Positions 1-7,325 are shown, numbered from the stretch's first letter. The stretch is 43,078 bases of DNA from Oscillospiraceae bacterium (GCA_022787085.1 JALFVE010000004.1:1-43078), one strand, 5' to 3'. Numbers and translations are program-made. Notes: generated by a model not told the origin, from the sequence alone.

Positions 1-37
1 TCATAAAATCTATGTTTATTTAAGGAGAATAAATCTT

Positions 38-1225
38 ATGGCTACTATCAGAAAAAGAGGGGACTCTTATCAGATAAGAGTTTCCGTCGGTTACGATACA
101 AAAGGAAATCACAAGGAACAGGCAATGACCTGGAAGCCCGAGCCGGGCATGACTCAGCGGCAGATAGATAAGGAGCTTAACCGTCAGGCGGTAATGTTCG
201 AGGAAGCGTGTATGCATGGTTATAAGGCTTCTGCGGTCAAGTTTGAAGAACTGTCCGAGGAGTGGTTTGAGGAATATGCCAAGCCCAATCTCCGCAGCAC
301 CACATATGAACGTATGCTCCAGCTCAGACATCGTGTTTATCCTGCGATAGGTCATCTTCGTATCGACAAGATAACCGTTCGTCAGCTCCAGGCTTTTGTG
401 AACTCTCTTGCGAAAGAGGGTGCAAACGAAAAGACAGGTAAGCCCCTTGCTCCGAAAACTATCCGCCACAATCTCAGCTTTATCTCGGACGTGTTCAGCT
501 ATGCTGTGAGAATGGAGCTTATTTCCGATAACCCTTGCAGCAAGGTGGTTATTCCCAAGGGCGAGGTCAAGGAAAAGCAGATCTATTCTCAGGAAGAAAT
601 GGAACTGCTGCTTACAAGGATCATGGACGAGCCTGTCAAGTACAAGGCGTTCTTTTTCCTTATTGCATACAGCGGTTTCCGCCGCAGCGAGATGTTGGGT
701 CTGGAATGGAAGGATATTGATTTTGAGAACAACATTATCAGTGTTCGCCGCACCTCCAACTACACCGCCGAGCGTGGAACCTACACCGACACCACTAAGA
801 CCAAGCGTTCACAGCGCACCCTGAAGATCTCTCCCTTTATTATGGATATTCTTCGTGAGCTTAAAGATGAGCAGGACGCAGAAGCACTCCGTCTGGGTGA
901 TAAGTGGGTGGAAACGGACAGGCTGTTTACCAAGTGGAATGGTGAGGAGATGAACAATCAGACTCCATACGGCTGGCTTAAAGAGTTTTGCAAGAATAAT
1001 GATCTGCCCTTTTATGGTATTCACAGCTTCCGTCACTTTGCGGCATCTTCTCTTATCTCCGCAGGACTTGACGTGACCACCGTTTCGGGAGCATTAGGGC
1101 ATTGCAATTCGGGAACGACTTTAAATGTATATTGCCATCAGTTCCAGACCGCACAGGCAAGGGTATCCGAGGCTATGGACGAGGCGTTTGGATTCCTTAA
1201 TAAAAGGAAGGATCATACAGCTTGA
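38..1225 (+). CDS. Tyrosine-type site-specific integrase of an integrated element
   Basis: 395-residue tyrosine recombinase that would integrate and excise a phage or conjugative element. The N-terminus (1-65) resembles the small arm-site DNA-binding domain of Tn916/phage integrases, 70-170 is the SAM-like core-binding domain, and 180-380 is the catalytic domain. The catalytic set is visible: R215 in GFRRSE, H329xxR332 in GIHSFRH, H355 in LGH and nucleophile Y365 in NVYCH. The ATG follows an AAGGAG site at 22-27, spaced 10 bases. It ends about 115 bases from the 3' end of a convergent tRNA-Glu, the usual position of an int gene at a tRNA attachment site, so the rest of the element should lie left of the window. 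The family is certain; the element type and target site are inferred. Confidence 0.93.
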   Translation: MATIRKRGDSYQIRVSVGYDTKGNHKEQAMTWKPEPGMTQRQIDKELNRQAVMFEEACMHGYKASAVKFEELSEEWFEEYAKPNLRSTTYERMLQLRHRVYPAIGHLRIDKITVRQLQAFVNSLAKEGANEKTGKPLAPKTIRHNLSFISDVFSYAVRMELISDNPCSKVVIPKGEVKEKQIYSQEEMELLLTRIMDEPVKYKAFFFLIAYSGFRRSEMLGLEWKDIDFENNIISVRRTSNYTAERGTYTDTTKTKRSQRTLKISPFIMDILRELKDEQDAEALRLGDKWVETDRLFTKWNGEEMNNQTPYGWLKEFCKNNDLPFYGIHSFRHFAASSLISAGLDVTTVSGALGHCNSGTTLNVYCHQFQTAQARVSEAMDEAFGFLNKRKDHTA

Positions 1226-1253
1226 AGCAGCGTTTCGGACAGAAAATTTGAAA

Positions 1254-1275
1254 TAGCGGACAAGTAGCGGACAAG
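1254..1275 (+). repeat. Tandem 11-bp direct repeat just after the integrase
   Basis: The 11-mer TAGCGGACAAG occurs twice head to tail, and a related TTCGGAC lies about 20 bases upstream. Short direct repeats at an element end near int are typical of recombinase or excisionase arm sites. That role is inferred from position only. Confidence 0.4.
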
Positions 1276-1291
1276 CCCAATTTTTAGGCAA

Positions 1292-1331
1292 AAAGAAAAC
1301 TCGCAAACAACGTAGCTACGTTGTTTGCGAG
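1292..1331 (-). terminator. Perfect 32-nt palindrome terminator of the tRNA operon
   Basis: Positions 1300-1331 form a perfect palindrome (two 16-base arms with no spacer). On the minus strand it lies 9 bases past the tRNA-Glu 3' end and is followed by TTTTCTTTTT, so it reads as an intrinsic terminator for tRNA-Met/tRNA-Glu. On the plus strand no T-run follows. Confidence 0.75.
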
Positions 1332-1340
1332 CATACTAAA

Positions 1341-1415
1341 TGGTGACCCGTACGGGAATTGAACCCATGATTACGCCGTGAAAGGGCGTCGTCTTAACCT
1401 CTTGACCAACGGGCC
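1341..1415 (-). tRNA. tRNA-Glu (anticodon TTC)
   Basis: The minus strand folds as a full cloverleaf. The acceptor arms GGCCCGT/ACGGGTC pair with one G-U, the anticodon stem is ACGCC/GGCGT with loop CTTTCAC (anticodon TTC), and the T-loop is TTCAATT. The discriminator is A and CCA is encoded. Its 3' end faces the integrase gene, making it the most likely attachment target of the element on the left. Confidence 0.95.
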
Positions 1416-1453
1416 TGATAAAGCTGCCGAGAAATCGACAGCTTTGGAAAGAA

Positions 1454-1530
1454 TGGTAGCGGCAGTGAGACTTGAACTTACGACCTTTCGGGTATGAACC
1501 GAGCGCTCTAGCCAGCTGAGCTATGCCGCC
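1454..1530 (-). tRNA. tRNA-Met (anticodon CAT), with two mismatched stem pairs
   Basis: Minus-strand cloverleaf with acceptor GGCGGCA/TGCCGCT (first pair G-U), anticodon loop TTCATAC (CAT) and encoded CCA. By overall similarity it is the elongator tRNA-Met. A CAT anticodon could also be tRNA-Ile2 after lysidine modification, but the body looks like Met. The anticodon stem starts with a C27-A43 mismatch and the T stem has an A51-C63 mismatch. Both are unusual, though each may be tolerated. It is co-transcribed with tRNA-Glu. Confidence 0.85.
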
Positions 1531-1575
1531 AAATAAACCTGAGAGAAACGACTAACGTCCTCAAGTGACTTATTT

Positions 1576-1604
1576 ATTATACACCATAAATCAGCAAAAG
1601 TCAA
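1576..1604 (-). promoter_or_regulatory. Sigma-A promoter of the tRNA pair
   Basis: On the minus strand TTGACT, a 17-base spacer and a perfect TATAAT precede tRNA-Met by about 45 bases. Confidence 0.75.
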
Positions 1605-1674
1605 GCATATTTTTCAAAAAACAAAAACTTTGTTGAATATGCACAAATATCAGAATATAAAAAACATAAAAATA

Positions 1675-2214
1675 TCAATTAAGCATAATCCCGAGATTCC
1701 CGCCATACTTACCGACCGAAATGATAGCCGAAGCCTTGCAGCCTTCAAAGGAAAAGTCCTCGGGAGCCGTCGCCGAAATCGAAAAAAGAGTTTCGGAGCC
1801 TGCGCTGATCACCACATTCCCGTCCATGACCGCACAGCAGCTGTGAGGTCTGCCGCAGCTTTGGACATCGGTAAAAAATACGCAGAGATCGTCGGGCGTC
1901 AGGACAATATCCCTTTCGCCGTTGTTTTTACCGAGAATGACCGCAGAAAAAACGCCGTCCGTCAGCTCTGAGCTGACCACAGAAAAGCTTTTTGAGCCGT
2001 CGGACTGAGCCATAGACATCAAAAAGCAGCCGTTGTCACCCTTGCCGATAGGGCTTCCCAGGAAAGCGTCCGCCAGAAAGTCGTCATTGGGAGTAAAAAT
2101 GTACATAAGCAGCGAAGCACCGCAGGCAACAGTAAACACTGCAGCCATGGTCATAATGATGCTCCTTCTGAGCTTGGAATCAATATTCCGGCAAAATTCC
2201 TCGGGACCCTGCAT
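1675..2214 (-). CDS. Hypothetical single-pass membrane protein
   Basis: 179-residue protein of unknown function. A short cytoplasmic N-terminus (about 1-17) with basic residues just before the helix is followed by one hydrophobic segment (about 18-38), then an extracytoplasmic domain rich in acidic residues, Gly and Ser. The start is placed at the ATG at 2214 because a GGAG site lies 9 bases upstream; an in-frame TTG 15 bases further up has no site. No catalytic motif is seen. It could be a small surface or stress-related protein, but there is no basis for a specific role. Confidence 0.65.
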   Translation of the reverse strand: MQGPEEFCRNIDSKLRRSIIMTMAAVFTVACGASLLMYIFTPNDDFLADAFLGSPIGKGDNGCFLMSMAQSDGSKSFSVVSSELTDGVFSAVILGKNNGERDIVLTPDDLCVFFTDVQSCGRPHSCCAVMDGNVVISAGSETLFSISATAPEDFSFEGCKASAIISVGKYGGNLGIMLN

Positions 2215-2368
2215 AATTTCACGCTCCAAAAAAGATATACATAAAGCATAGCATATAAAATCACCCTTATTATGAACCTGCGATTATCCTGCTGTAAAAT
2301 TTTCCGATTGGATAAACGGGGGAGAGCGGGGCATAATTTACATATAAATCAAAGAAAGGAAGATATCC

Positions 2369-2539
2369 ATGACCCCCGATTCTCTTAACGATCTCCTTGA
2401 ATCAAGCAACGAAGCCCGCACCTTTTTCGGCTCGCTTCCCGACTTTGTTCAGGGCGGAATAATGCTACGCTCCTCCGAGATAAGCTCCGAGGACGATCTC
2501 CGCAAATGTGCCGAGAGCATTTTTCACGAGTTTGAATAA
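2369..2539 (+). CDS. Small hypothetical protein (56 aa)
   Basis: 56-codon ORF, starting MTPDSLNDLLESS and ending SIFHEFE. It has an AAAGGAAG ribosome site 8 bases upstream and a strong hairpin terminator 5 bases after the stop. The acidic, amphipathic composition suggests a soluble helical protein. No known family is recognised. The ordered RBS-ORF-terminator layout is the main evidence that it is real. Confidence 0.55.
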   Translation: MTPDSLNDLLESSNEARTFFGSLPDFVQGGIMLRSSEISSEDDLRKCAESIFHEFE

Positions 2540-2543
2540 TGAG

Positions 2544-2569
2544 AAAGCCCCCTTGCCCGAGGGGGCTTT
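2544..2569. terminator. Hairpin terminator between two convergent genes
   Basis: A 10-bp perfect stem (AAAGCCCCCT/AGGGGGCTTT) with a 6-base loop lies between the convergent 56-aa ORF and fliB stop codons. It can serve both strands; T-runs are weak on each side. Confidence 0.7.
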
Positions 2570-2571
2570 GC

Positions 2572-3744
2572 TTATTTGATGATTCCGAGGAGATAGGCGG
2601 GAGTGGTGCATTTGAAATCCTTTAAATAATTAAGGACAAATTTCATTTTAGAATCGCTATGAGTAAAACTGCGGTCTACATATGCAATAGCATCAAAAAC
2701 TTGTTTTTCAACAGGAGAGTAATGAACGGCAACTGCAGGTATTAAGAGCTTGATTACTGCAAACTCTGCAACAAAATAGCTGAAATTATCAAATAGCGAA
2801 TAGTCTGAGTTTTTAAACGGGAGGTAATTTGTAATAAAGAGGTTAAGTGCAATATTTCTCAAATAATTATCTGTACCATTAAAATGTTCCTTGAAAATCT
2901 CCCAACCTTTATTATACTTTTCTTCGCTTGGAATATCATTTTCAAATACAGTTTTAAAAATTTCAGTATTATTGCTTTTATATAATAATCCGGCAGAAAA
3001 ATTGGCTTTAAGAGATAGATTGGGTTTAATCATTTCAAGCCTTTCTATCTGCTCGGGTCTGTCCAATTGGGATTTCAACGCTTCCACAATTTCAGGTATT
3101 AGATGATATTTTCTTTGTTTAATAAATTCATCAAGCTTTTGTGCTGCCATAGCAGCAAGAGCAATTGATGTCTCAATACTGTGTGTCTTGTCTGATAATA
3201 TTTCATAAAAAAAGTCAAAAAGCACACTGCGATATTTTAATGCAGGGTTGGATTTTATCTTTTGCTGTGAATCAACAGTAACGATTTTGTTTTCACCTTC
3301 TTGGTAAGAACCAAACTCCAGTGTCATACTTTCGTCATCCTGGCAGATCATTGACAATACACGAGGACAGGATGTTGTACAACTTCTGACAAGAGTGTTG
3401 TCATAATAAATGGCTTTTCTCGGATAGCTTGTACAGGTATATGAAAGATATTCCTCACCAAGTTCCTTTTGAATTGAACATAAACCCTCTTCATTATGAA
3501 ATGGGCATTTCCTTTCTTCATTTAATTTAATAATAAAAAAATTTTCATGAGGTGAAAATGAATTATCTATCAGTTGGTGCAGATATTCTGAACACTCAGC
3601 GTTTTTTAATTTTTCATACTCTGCTTTTGTATAATCAATTCTCCAACGGTGACAGCAACTTACGGGACAGCTTCCTCCCATACAATGAAAAGCTTTATAA
3701 TATTTCGGTTGTCTGATATATTTGTAAACGACTTTATTTTGCAT
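2572..3744 (-). CDS. fliB: Flagellin lysine-N-methylase (FliB family)
   Basis: 390-residue homologue of FliB, which methylates surface lysines of flagellin. The N-terminus has the family signature: a YY-aromatic stretch followed by C21, C26, C30 and C31 and HRWR. Further cysteines are C80, C89, C104, C122 and C126, consistent with the Fe-S/metal site attributed to the family. Flagellin lies immediately upstream on the same strand, which strongly supports the call. The ATG at 3744 is preferred because a GAGG site lies 10 bases upstream; an in-frame TTG at 3753 is too close to that site. A hairpin separates it from fliC, so the two may be partly uncoupled in transcription. No frameshift is seen. 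Confidence 0.88.
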   Translation of the reverse strand: MQNKVVYKYIRQPKYYKAFHCMGGSCPVSCCHRWRIDYTKAEYEKLKNAECSEYLHQLIDNSFSPHENFFIIKLNEERKCPFHNEEGLCSIQKELGEEYLSYTCTSYPRKAIYYDNTLVRSCTTSCPRVLSMICQDDESMTLEFGSYQEGENKIVTVDSQQKIKSNPALKYRSVLFDFFYEILSDKTHSIETSIALAAMAAQKLDEFIKQRKYHLIPEIVEALKSQLDRPEQIERLEMIKPNLSLKANFSAGLLYKSNNTEIFKTVFENDIPSEEKYNKGWEIFKEHFNGTDNYLRNIALNLFITNYLPFKNSDYSLFDNFSYFVAEFAVIKLLIPAVAVHYSPVEKQVFDAIAYVDRSFTHSDSKMKFVLNYLKDFKCTTPAYLLGIIK

Positions 3745-3781
3745 ATTTTTCAATCCTCACATCTAAACTTGTATACAACAA

Positions 3782-3808
3782 GCCGCCCCCCCGAAAAGAG
3801 GGGACGGC
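3782..3808 (-). terminator. Terminator after flagellin
   Basis: On the minus strand a GCCG-CCCC / GGGG-CGGC hairpin with an A-rich/T-rich loop is followed by TTGTTGTAT, between the fliC stop and fliB. The T-run is imperfect, so partial read-through into fliB is plausible. Confidence 0.6.
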
Positions 3809-3865
3809 GAATTGCTTTTTATGCGATATTCTCTAAGCCGTTAAGCCGATTTGAAATATTCCAAA

Positions 3866-5737
3866 TTAGCCGAGGAGCTGGAGAACGCCCTGAGGCAGCT
3901 GGTTTGCCTGAGCAAGCATTGCCTGAGAAGCCTGGCTGAGGATCTGGTTCTTTGTAAAGTTGGTCATTTCCTTAGCCATATCGGTATCACGGATACGAGA
4001 CTCAGCAGCTGTGAGGTTCTCGTTGTTGGTATCAATGTTAGCGATCTTGTGCTCGAGTCTGTTCTGCATAGCACCGAAGCTTGCACGAACCATGGAAACC
4101 TTGTTGATAGCGTTGTCGATCTTGTCGATAGCTGCGTTAGCATCTTCCTGTGTTGCGAGGGAGAGCTTATCGGTTCCGAGACCTCTTGCGGAGCAGTCAA
4201 GATTAGCTTCAAGATCACCAAGACCGTTGGAATTATAAGCGAATGTAAAGTTTACGCTGTCCTTAGTTCTTGCGCCGGTCTGAAGAGTGATATTATCGGT
4301 GTAGGTAAGTGTAGCTGTGGAAGCATTGTTGGAGTTGGACTTGGAAACCTCAGTTGTTGAAAGCTTCTTAAGAAGATCAGTTTTATCAGCTGAAGAAATA
4401 GGTGTTCCTGTCTTAACTGTAACATCACCGTGCTTCAGGCTTGTAACTGTACCTGTTTCAACGCTTAAGGTATAGGTAAGATCAACATCTGCACCAGCAG
4501 CATCCTGACCGTTACCAAAAGCTGCGATTTGGAGAGTACCAAGGTGTGTGCCAGCCTTTAATCCAGCCTCAGTGGATGCATCTGTTCCTGTATCATTCAG
4601 ATAAAAATCAAACTGACCCTTTTGTTCATCATAAGTGTATCCAATTTTACCCTTAGCTGCAGTGTTTACTGTTAATGTATCAGCACCAACCTTAACTTGT
4701 TTGATTGTTGTTTCCTGATCTGTAGTGCCAGTTGAAACTGCAAATGCAGTATTTGAACCGCTGCCCTTTTCAACTGTCAGCTTAACTGTTGCACCATCCA
4801 ATAAATCAAACGCTGCTTTAAGCTCGGGTGTCATTGCTCCATCCTTAGCGGTAGTTGTATCGATCTTAAAGGAATCGTCGCCTGCGGTAACAGAAACCTT
4901 ATTTGTGTCAGTAATTCCGCTAAGAGTTGCGTCTGCCGAAGCAGGAGCCTTATTAACTGCGGGAGTATCTGCCTTGTACTCTACTGTGATAGTATCGCCA
5001 GCCTGAAGTCCATCGGAATCAACGGTGATAGTATCACCGAATACGCCACTGAAACCACCGGTGGAGTTAGCCTTGATGCTTTCGGTGTTGTAAGTATTTA
5101 CCCACTTGCCGTTTCCGTCATAAGCGTAGGTTACAGTTGTATCCTCGGCAGGTCCTGAGTAGCTGTTAACTGTATCAACCTTAGCATCTCTGCCTGTGCC
5201 AGCGGTATTGGTTGCATTTGTTCCGTCATATTCCTGGAGATTGGTGATCTTTGTGGGGGGAGTTGCTGTCTTGTAGTTAATAGTACCATCAGCCGAAGCC
5301 TTGATGCCGTCAGCCATCTGACCACCGTTAAGAACAACAACGCCGTTGAAATCTGTATCAGCGATCTGGTTGAGTTCGTCGTTGAGCTGATCAAACTCGA
5401 GCTGGATAGCCTCACGGTCAACATCGTTCTGATATGTGCCGTTAGCGGACTGAACAGCCAGTGTTCTCATTCTCTGGAGAATGGAATCTGTCTCCTGGAG
5501 AGCGCCTTCAAATGTCTGGATCATGGAGATGCCGTCTTCAGCGTTCTTGGAAGCCTGAGTAAGACCGGAGATCTGAGCTCTCATCTTCTCGGAAACTGCG
5601 AGACCTGCTGCGTTATCGCCTGCACGGTTGATAGCATAACCGGAAGAAAGCTTTTCGAGAGACTTAGAAAGACCAGAGTTGTTGATACCGAAATACCTGT
5701 TCGCATTCATTGCGGGAATATTGTGCTGTACTACCAT
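3866..5737 (-). CDS. fliC: Flagellin
   Basis: 623-residue filament subunit. The N-terminal D0/D1 region (1-140) has the classic INRAGDNAAGLAVSEKM and SQ/N-rich coiled-coil heptads. The C-terminal D1/D0 (about 525-623) has the SRIRDTDMAKEM and ILSQASQAMLAQANQ motifs. The middle 380 residues are a Thr/Ala/Gly/Asp/Lys-rich variable domain, far larger than in short clostridial flagellins and lysine-rich enough to be a FliB substrate. An AGGAGG site precedes the ATG. It has its own sigma-28 promoter and a long leader. No other flagellar structural gene is in the window, so the filament gene is separate from any basal-body cluster here. Confidence 0.98.
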   Translation of the reverse strand: MVVQHNIPAMNANRYFGINNSGLSKSLEKLSSGYAINRAGDNAAGLAVSEKMRAQISGLTQASKNAEDGISMIQTFEGALQETDSILQRMRTLAVQSANGTYQNDVDREAIQLEFDQLNDELNQIADTDFNGVVVLNGGQMADGIKASADGTINYKTATPPTKITNLQEYDGTNATNTAGTGRDAKVDTVNSYSGPAEDTTVTYAYDGNGKWVNTYNTESIKANSTGGFSGVFGDTITVDSDGLQAGDTITVEYKADTPAVNKAPASADATLSGITDTNKVSVTAGDDSFKIDTTTAKDGAMTPELKAAFDLLDGATVKLTVEKGSGSNTAFAVSTGTTDQETTIKQVKVGADTLTVNTAAKGKIGYTYDEQKGQFDFYLNDTGTDASTEAGLKAGTHLGTLQIAAFGNGQDAAGADVDLTYTLSVETGTVTSLKHGDVTVKTGTPISSADKTDLLKKLSTTEVSKSNSNNASTATLTYTDNITLQTGARTKDSVNFTFAYNSNGLGDLEANLDCSARGLGTDKLSLATQEDANAAIDKIDNAINKVSMVRASFGAMQNRLEHKIANIDTNNENLTAAESRIRDTDMAKEMTNFTKNQILSQASQAMLAQANQLPQGVLQLLG

Positions 5738-5872
5738 AATAAAATCCTCCTGATTTAATTATTTGTTTTGCCTGGGCTTGTTCCCTATTGCGCAATTCGG
5801 TTCGTAAGCCTTCGGCTGAGCGTTTCCCGGGCTTCATGCCCTCGGGGGAATTCCTTTCCCCTCGCTTCTGAT
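5738..5872 (-). promoter_or_regulatory. Structured flagellin 5' leader
   Basis: About 130 bases of transcribed leader separate the sigma-28 promoter from the fliC start. It holds a run of small GC-rich hairpins on the minus strand: GGGGAA/TTCCCC, GGGC/GCCC, AGCC/GGCT and GGG/CCC, plus the palindrome ATTGCGCAAT, then an A-rich stretch and the AGGAGG site. It is unlike the AT-rich spacers around it. No known riboswitch could be matched with confidence. Confidence 0.5.
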
Positions 5873-5876
5873 ATAT

Positions 5877-5903
5877 ATATCGGCAGGCTGTTTAAAAACT
5901 TTA
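5877..5903 (-). promoter_or_regulatory. Sigma-28 (FliA/SigD) flagellin promoter
   Basis: The minus strand reads TAAAGTTT, 11 bases, then GCCGATAT. This matches the FliA consensus TAAAGTTT-N11-GCCGATAA at all but the last base, so fliC should be a late-class flagellar gene. Confidence 0.93.
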
Positions 5904-5986
5904 GCTTTTTGCGGATATTTTTTTCAGATTTTTTCATATAAAAAACCGCCCGTTTTTTGGCGATTCTGCATAAATGAGTGTGGGCA

Positions 5987-6021
5987 TAATAAAAGCGGCA
6001 CAGCCTGATCGACTGCGCCGC
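5987..6021 (-). terminator. Terminator after rplL
   Basis: On the minus strand GCGGC-G-CAG pairs with CTG-T-GCCGC and is followed by TTTTATTATG, 27 bases past the rplL stop. Confidence 0.85.
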
Positions 6022-6047
6022 ATGAAAAGTTATGTTCTGAGCGGAAA

Positions 6048-6422
6048 TTACTTAAGCTCAACAGTAGCGCCTGCAGCTTCGAGCTTAGCCTTGAGCTCCT
6101 CAGCCTCAGCCTTGGGAGCAGCTTCCTTGAGGGTCTTGGGAGCAGCCTCAACAGCCTCCTTAGCCTCCTTGAGGGAGAGACCGCAAGCGTCCTTAACAGC
6201 CTTGATAACGTCCATCTTCTTGTCGCCGAAGGAAGCGAGAACAACGTCGAACTCAGTCTTCTCAGCCTCAGCAGCAGCGCCTGCGCCTGCAGCAGGACCT
6301 GCAGCAGCAACAACAGCGGTTACACCGTACTTTTCCTGGATAGCGTCAACGAGCTCAGCGAGCTCAAGAACAGAAAGAACATCGATCTGGTCTAAAATTG
6401 CAGTGATCTTTTCAGATGCCAT
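6048..6422 (-). CDS. rplL: Ribosomal protein L7/L12
   Basis: 124 residues, the normal length for L7/L12, the flexible stalk protein that recruits GTPase factors to the 50S subunit. An N-terminal dimerisation helix region (1-35) leads to an Ala/Gly/Pro hinge (about 36-52) and a C-terminal factor-binding domain with the conserved [17 protein letters not shown] and [15 protein letters not shown]. An AAGGAG site precedes the ATG. It forms a two-gene unit with rplJ and ends at a hairpin terminator. Confidence 0.98.
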   Translation of the reverse strand: MASEKITAILDQIDVLSVLELAELVDAIQEKYGVTAVVAAAGPAAGAGAAAEAEKTEFDVVLASFGDKKMDVIKAVKDACGLSLKEAKEAVEAAPKTLKEAAPKAEAEELKAKLEAAGATVELK

Positions 6423-6472
6423 GATAATAATCTCCTTACATTTAATAAATTTTTGTTTTAAGCAGCAATTAT

Positions 6473-6504
6473 TGTTTCAGGAAACATTTTTGTTTCAAGA
6501 AACA
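6473..6504. repeat. Two near-identical 14-base palindromes between rplJ and rplL
   Basis: TGTTTCAGGAAACA and TGTTTCAAGAAACA lie four bases apart in the rplJ-rplL gap. Each is a TGTTTC/GAAACA inverted repeat with a 2-base centre. They may be processing or protein-binding sites; no function is known here. Confidence 0.5.
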
Positions 6505-6522
6505 AATCGATAATTACAGCGC

Positions 6523-7032
6523 TTATGCAGCTTCCTCTGCCTTCTTGTCGGCGAGAGCCTTGAGAGTAGCTGCGAGCTTCTGCATGGGACCCTGGAGAGA
6601 GCCAACCAGCTGAGCAAGCAGAACATCCTTGGAAGGGATCTTGGAAAGAGCCTCAACGCCCTTAGCGTCATAAACAACGCCCTCAACAAATCCGCCCTTG
6701 AGGTTGAACTTGTCATCGTGAGCGTCGGCAAATTTACCGAGGATTCTTGCGGGAGCGGTCTGATCGTTATCGCATACAGCGATAGCGGTAGTACCCTCGA
6801 GAACGCCGCAGAGATCATCGAGACCGTTCTCCTTGAGAGCTATTCTGAGCATGGTGTTCTTCTCAACGAAGTACTTAACGCCTGCCTCTCTGAGCTCCTT
6901 TCTGAGCTTGGTATCCTCCTCAACGGTGATACCCTTGTAGTCAACGAGAACGCCGGAGCAGGAGCCCTTGATAAGCTCTACGAGCTCAGCAGCTCTTGCC
7001 TTCTTGGATTCAAGAATCTTTGCGCTTGGCAT
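6523..7032 (-). CDS. rplJ: Ribosomal protein L10
   Basis: 169 residues, the usual bacterial length. L10 anchors L7/L12 dimers on the 50S stalk base and represses its own mRNA by binding the leader. Recognisable features are the N-terminal SAKILESKKARAAELVELIKG, the GVLVDYKGITVEEDTKLRKELR core, and the Ala/Lys-rich C-terminal helix (about 135-169) that binds L7/L12. A GGAGGTG site precedes the ATG. Upstream are an L10 leader, an attenuator and a strong promoter. rplK and rplA are absent from the upstream side. Confidence 0.98.
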   Translation of the reverse strand: MPSAKILESKKARAAELVELIKGSCSGVLVDYKGITVEEDTKLRKELREAGVKYFVEKNTMLRIALKENGLDDLCGVLEGTTAIAVCDNDQTAPARILGKFADAHDDKFNLKGGFVEGVVYDAKGVEALSKIPSKDVLLAQLVGSLQGPMQKLAATLKALADKKAEEAA

Positions 7033-7073
7033 AAAATTTCACCTCCGAAAAAGATAAAAATTATGCTACCCAT

Positions 7074-7112
7074 TCAAAAAAAGAAAACCTTTCCCTGCAG
7101 TACAGGAAAGGT
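7074..7112 (-). terminator. Attenuator between the L10 leader and rplJ
   Basis: The minus strand carries ACCTTTCC / GGAAAGGT with a 10-base loop followed by TTTCTTTTTTT, just upstream of the rplJ ribosome site. It can only attenuate, which fits leader-controlled transcription of rplJL. Confidence 0.8.
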
Positions 7113-7230
7113 GCGTACAAACATAGCTTAGTACAGCGATCTCTTTCCTCGGCAGGATTTACGGAAGTCGAAATTGCAGCGCGACTGCCACCTGCTGTCT
7201 TTAGAATATGATAGCCTTATGCTGCCTATC
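7113..7230 (-). promoter_or_regulatory. Ribosomal protein L10 leader
   Basis: The transcribed region upstream of rplJ contains the Firmicutes L10-leader signature GCAGGTGGCAGTCGCG at 7180-7195 (minus strand) and a downstream CCTGCCGAGG segment that can pair with the GCAGG side. In this family L10(L12)4 binds the folded leader. The position and the following terminator agree with transcriptional autoregulation. Confidence 0.82.
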
Positions 7231-7245
7231 TTGGCAACGATTAAT

Positions 7246-7274
7246 ATGATATCACATTTTTTTCGGTTTGTCAA
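7246..7274 (-). promoter_or_regulatory. Sigma-A promoter of rplJL
   Basis: Minus strand: TTGACA, exactly 17 bases, TATCAT. The start point would be near 7240, giving a leader of about 200 bases. Confidence 0.88.
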
Positions 7275-7325
7275 GGGCTTTTTGAAAATTTTTTCGGGGA
7301 ATTTACGAAAAAATCCCCCGAAATA

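Noticed and set aside
3742-3753. TTG start for fliB three codons upstream
   Set aside because: The GAGG site would be only two bases from the TTG; the ATG at 3744 has normal spacing.
5738-5872. c-di-GMP-I riboswitch upstream of flagellin
   Set aside because: A GGGAAACGC...AGCC...GGCTTA run is vaguely similar, but the conserved CACAGGGCAAACC part and the GNRA loop/receptor are absent.
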